DNA from: Promethearchaeia archaeon
Lineage (GTDB): Archaea > Asgardarchaeota > Lokiarchaeia > Sigyniarchaeales > SOKP01
Length of the DNA stretch: 9,317 nt
NCBI GenBank assembly: GCA_029856375.1
Contig: JAHQWX010000049.1
Coordinates: forward strand, 1 to 9,317
Direction: 5' to 3'
Below, one piece after another: positions 6,690 to 9,317 of the stretch. Positions within the stretch are counted from its first letter, which is position 1. Every line of letters starts with the position of its first letter. The position numbers were made by a program, and so were the translations under genes. Below the pieces are notes generated by a model. It was not told the origin of the DNA, ran no database searches, and saw only the letters and a list, made by a program, of their open reading frames with translations.

Positions 6690-7259
6690 TTATTCTTCCA
6701 ATAATTTCTTCCCTTCTTCAATCCATTTTGCCACTCGTTCCTCTGAACACCCTTTTACTAAAGTAGCGACTTCCTTAGGGTCTTCTTTGCATAGTGTCTC
6801 AACATCAGGAATTCCAATTTCTATTAATTTTTTCTCTGTAGAAGGGCCTAACTTCTCTAGAAGTGTTAGTTTTATTGGTTCCTTTTTGGTAGGTTTCTTT
6901 ACTACCTTTTTAATCTCTTTCTTTTTTGGTTTTATTTCTTTTTCTGGTTCTTCTTTTATTTCATCTACAGGTTCTTCTTTAGGTATAGGCTTCTTTTTTG
7001 GCTTTTTGGGTGCCTTCACTTTCTTTTTGAAAGGTTCTCGTTTAGGTTTTTGCTCAATTTCCATTTTTAAGTTATTTAAAAATTCAATATTTTCTTCGTA
7101 CTCTGTTTTTCGACGATAGTCAATTTTAATTCCAATTGTTTTTAGTTCAATTATAGATTTATTTGATTTCTTTATTTCCTCCAGCGAAAATCCCGTACCC
7201 TTCTTAAATTCTTTTTCTCTACTGGGCGATTTTACAATTATATTTAAATCCCTAAGCAT
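6690..7259 (-). CDS. rpl13e: Ribosomal protein eL13 (L13e) with C-terminal helix-hairpin-helix extension
   Basis: A 189-residue protein. Residues about 20-68 match eL13: KGTGFSLEEIKKS (eukaryotic GRGFSLEEL), LKTIGIKIDYRRKT (ARTIGISVDPRRRN) and the following EENIEFLNNLK helix. eL13 is a large-subunit protein of eukaryotes and some archaea that binds 23S/28S rRNA. Residues about 70-130 are a very basic Lys/Pro/Glu linker suited to RNA contact. Residues about 130-189 (LTLLEKLGPSTEKKLIEIGI, then VETLCKEDPKEVATLVKG and RVAKWIEEGKKLLEE) look like an HhH/SAM-like nucleic-acid-binding domain as in RadA or DNA polymerase N-termini. Short archaeal eL13 proteins of about 80 residues lack such a domain. 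Start is ATG 7259; 92 bases separate it from the longin-like gene upstream. Confidence 0.85.
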   Translation of the reverse strand: MLRDLNIIVKSPSREKEFKKGTGFSLEEIKKSNKSIIELKTIGIKIDYRRKTEYEENIEFLNNLKMEIEQKPKREPFKKKVKAPKKPKKKPIPKEEPVDEIKEEPEKEIKPKKKEIKKVVKKPTKKEPIKLTLLEKLGPSTEKKLIEIGIPDVETLCKEDPKEVATLVKGCSEERVAKWIEEGKKLLEE

Positions 7260-7351
7260 ATTGTTTCAGCTGCAAAATAAATTAATGTGAATTATTAAAT
7301 TAAACCTAATTTTTGAAATTTTCCTTTTTGCTTATTAGATTTTTCGATTTT

Positions 7352-8005
7352 TCAATATTTTATTATGTCCAGGTTTTCTAACTTTTTTAGGATATCTCTT
7401 ATTTCGCTTTCTAAAGATTCTGTATCTCTCGAAATTTGAAGGGGGGAGTTCTCACCATCGCATAACATGGCAATTTCTACTTCTTCTTTGGTTATCATCC
7501 CCATACTCTTTATTCGTTCTAATGCGCTTTTTGCAACAATTAATTTTGGTAAAATTTCAGCAGCGTGTCCACCCATTGATAAAACATCAATATCAGTATC
7601 AAAGCTTTCAAATTCGTTTTTATTTGAAGTTGTCCTAAAGTTTTTAAGGTCCCTTTGATGCTTTTTCCAAAACCTCGATCCAATTTTTCTTAAAATTTCG
7701 ATGAGCCTTTCCTTGTCATCGTCCGCGTCAGATATGGAGCAAAATAAAACTCTGGATAAGGGATGGTAGTAGATGACAATAGTTGAGTCCTCACCGGCAA
7801 CGATTCGATTCATATCGTTTATCCTTCTCCCTTTTGCCATCGCAAATTGAATATCGTCAATCATGCTATTAACAGCCTGAAAAAATCCAGTTAATAGGTC
7901 GGGTTCCAAATTTTTACCCTTACTAAAAGCTTTAAAGGTATTTTCAATCATTAGAATACCGCTATCTCCGTCGACCAAGTAAATTTTATAAATCACATTA
8001 ATCAC
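7352..8005 (-). CDS. Longin/roadblock-like protein with C-terminal helical domain
   Basis: A 217-residue soluble protein from GTG 8005 (a second GTG encodes residue 4). Residues 1-118 read as an alternating beta-alpha-beta fold of the longin type: a first strand (VIYKIYLVDGDSGILMIENTF), an amphipathic helix around LLTGFFQAVNSMIDDI, strands around STIVIYYHP and VLFCSIS, and a closing helix LIEILRKIGSRFWKKHQ. In Asgard archaea such proteins are abundant and are thought to partner small GTPases or membrane-traffic-like complexes. Residues about 145-217 are helical and end in LESEIRDILKKLENLDIIKY, which resembles a winged-helix or dimerisation segment. No GTPase is in the window. The fold is assigned from the pattern, not from exact motifs. 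It is the first gene of the minus-strand run towards eL13. Confidence 0.78.
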   Translation of the reverse strand: MINVIYKIYLVDGDSGILMIENTFKAFSKGKNLEPDLLTGFFQAVNSMIDDIQFAMAKGRRINDMNRIVAGEDSTIVIYYHPLSRVLFCSISDADDDKERLIEILRKIGSRFWKKHQRDLKNFRTTSNKNEFESFDTDIDVLSMGGHAAEILPKLIVAKSALERIKSMGMITKEEVEIAMLCDGENSPLQISRDTESLESEIRDILKKLENLDIIKY

Positions 8006-8057
8006 ATTTATTTCAATAAAGAAATGCCAATCTAACTTATAGATATTAATAAAATAA

Positions 8058-8065
8058 TTTTATAT
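8058..8065 (+). promoter_or_regulatory. TATA box for the transglutaminase-like gene
   Basis: TTTATATT is close to the archaeal TATA consensus. Its centre predicts a transcript start near 8088, leaving a leader of about 24 bases before ATG 8112. GTGGT about 7 bases before the ATG is a weak Shine-Dalgarno-like string. Confidence 0.35.
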
Positions 8066-8111
8066 TTTCTCTCTCCATTATTACTTAAAAAATTAATATT
8101 GTGGTATAATA

Positions 8112-9317
8112 ATGCGGAAGAGAGAAATTTTTAGTATCTTCTTACTTATAAGTCTTTTCTTCAATTATGGATTGTTATTATATGGGGGCAATGTAAGAGG
8201 AGAAGGTAAATTAAGGACCAGCGCTGAATATAATGGGATTTCTCACTGTTCTCTACCCCAAAATGTAACTTTCGAGGTAACTATAAATTTTAGTTTGAGT
8301 GCACTCGATTCGGGTGAATACGACTTTTATTTTAAGTTTTCTTTATTCGACAACCGGATTCCTACCGAATACGCTTACACTCCTCCCGGGCAAGTCTCAG
8401 ATTTATTATATAGTTCCATTGAAGGGAGCGACACTGCGATAACGAGCGAGGAGGACGAATTTGGGAACAATTACCTTTTGTTTAGTCGCACTACCAAGCA
8501 AGGTCATCAAGACCCGATAAAAATAAACCAAAAATATCGGATTACTCTAAGCGAAGTTGCGTTCGATAAAACCGTTCCAGACGCGGACATTGGCGAATAT
8601 AACCCTTCCGACGCGATCCATACGCTGTACTGTCAGGCCGAACAGTTTTACGAAACAAACAACGCTGAATTAATCGAGATATCCAACGATATTTGCAAGG
8701 ATATAACCAATCCAATCGATAAAGCCGATGCCATTCACGATTGGATAGTTGACAATTTAAATTATTCTCTTCCCGATGATACAGGTGAGGAAAAAGGGGC
8801 TTATTGGGCCTACGATAATATGCAGGGTGATTGTAGCGAGTTCTCCGATTTAATGATCACGTTATTGAGAATCCAAGGAATCCCTGCAAGGAAGTGCACG
8901 GGATTGATAATAAGCGATATTACTGCAAATAACGAAGCATCTCCAGACTTTTATCCTAGTGTTGGCGATTATTGGATTTTTAGCAGCAATTTTACTAAAT
9001 CATCTTCTCAACCGAACGCGGGAGTTTCCTATCCTCATTTATTAGCGCACGCGTGGTTGGAGTATTATGTACCCAACATCGGGTGGATTCCAAGCGATCC
9101 CACATGGAGCCAGTCTGGCTACGATTATTTCAATAGAATGGATTTTCTCCACTTATTAGGCAATATCGGTGCGTGGTTCGATTACCCTGGTGTCCCTACA
9201 CCTTATAGCGAGTTTGGGACATTACCGAGCCCTGCTTATGAACCAGAAGCAAGATTTAGATATACAACCATCGTCAGAGTAGAAGTAATTGGATTAAATT
9301 TATTGGGTAATATTTTT
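8112..9317 (+). CDS. Exported transglutaminase-like cysteine protease/transferase, 3' end outside window
   Basis: Read directly from ATG 8112; 402 codons are open to the window edge, so the C-terminus is missing. Residues 1 to about 30 form a signal peptide or signal anchor (basic start MRKREIF then a hydrophobic run). Residues about 35-165 are a beta-rich extracellular part. A transglutaminase-like core follows: an AIHDWIVDNLNYS helix (about 207-219), Cys241 in QGDCSEFSDLM, His313 in LAHAWLEYYVP and Asp329 in GWIPSDPTW, the complete catalytic triad. The family includes proteases and amide transferases acting on proteins or cell-surface polymers. Four N-glycosylation sequons (N51, N59, N217, N293) fit an extracellular location. 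Codon use looks richer in G+C (many GCG, GAC, GAG) than that of neighbouring genes. A C-terminal membrane anchor is expected but not visible. Confidence 0.85.
   Translation, partial: MRKREIFSIFLLISLFFNYGLLLYGGNVRGEGKLRTSAEYNGISHCSLPQNVTFEVTINFSLSALDSGEYDFYFKFSLFDNRIPTEYAYTPPGQVSDLLYSSIEGSDTAITSEEDEFGNNYLLFSRTTKQGHQDPIKINQKYRITLSEVAFDKTVPDADIGEYNPSDAIHTLYCQAEQFYETNNAELIEISNDICKDITNPIDKADAIHDWIVDNLNYSLPDDTGEEKGAYWAYDNMQGDCSEFSDLMITLLRIQGIPARKCTGLIISDITANNEASPDFYPSVGDYWIFSSNFTKSSSQPNAGVSYPHLLAHAWLEYYVPNIGWIPSDPTWSQSGYDYFNRMDFLHLLGNIGAWFDYPGVPTPYSEFGTLPSPAYEPEARFRYTTIVRVEVIGLNLLGNIF

Noticed and set aside
6583..7119. 178-codon plus-strand frame rich in Phe, Ser and Gly with hydrophobic runs
   Set aside because: It is antisense to eL13 and its Lys/Glu linker, which produces Phe/Ser runs on the other strand. 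eL13 homology on the minus strand decides the case.

Overview
The window is AT-rich archaeal DNA that most likely comes from an Asgard archaeon (Promethearchaeota, Lokiarchaeia-like). The main support is a recognisable ribosomal protein eL13, a protein of eukaryotes and of crenarchaeal/korarchaeal/Asgard archaea. Supporting signs are a small protein with a longin/roadblock-like N-terminus, a Trm9/ALKBH8-like tRNA methyltransferase, TATA-type promoters, few Shine-Dalgarno sites and frequent TTG/GTG starts. The lineage is an inference from gene content; no rRNA or phylogenetic marker was compared.

Layout. 1-1712 (minus): two tandem paralogous membrane-anchored left-handed beta-helix (hexapeptide) acyltransferase-like proteins, the second cut by the window edge. 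1932-3596 (plus): two paralogous small proteins of an unrecognised family, the first carrying an inserted UVR (UvrB/UvrC-type) helical hairpin, then a YkgJ-type cysteine-cluster protein. 3617-5404 (minus): a 595-residue protein with a helical N-terminus, a Lys/Pro/Glu linker and a C-terminus that looks like an alpha-toroid. 5447-6169 (plus): the Trm9-like methyltransferase, transcribed divergently from the preceding gene. 6166-8005 (minus): a longin-like protein, eL13 fused to a C-terminal helix-hairpin-helix domain, and a small unrecognised protein, all in one direction. 8112-9317 (plus): an exported transglutaminase-like protein with an intact Cys-His-Asp triad, cut by the right edge.

How the genes may work together. 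The minus-strand group at 6166-8005 and the Trm9-like gene point to translation (ribosome and tRNA modification). The acyltransferase pair and the transglutaminase-like protein point to the cell envelope. The 1932-3596 group is the most novel-looking part: a paralog pair that differs mainly by presence or absence of a UVR module, beside a metal- or Fe-S-binding candidate. I saw no RNA gene, insertion sequence, CRISPR array, integrase or attachment site. No gene-free stretch reaches 300 bases; the longest (1713-1931) shows only AT-rich promoter-like sequence.
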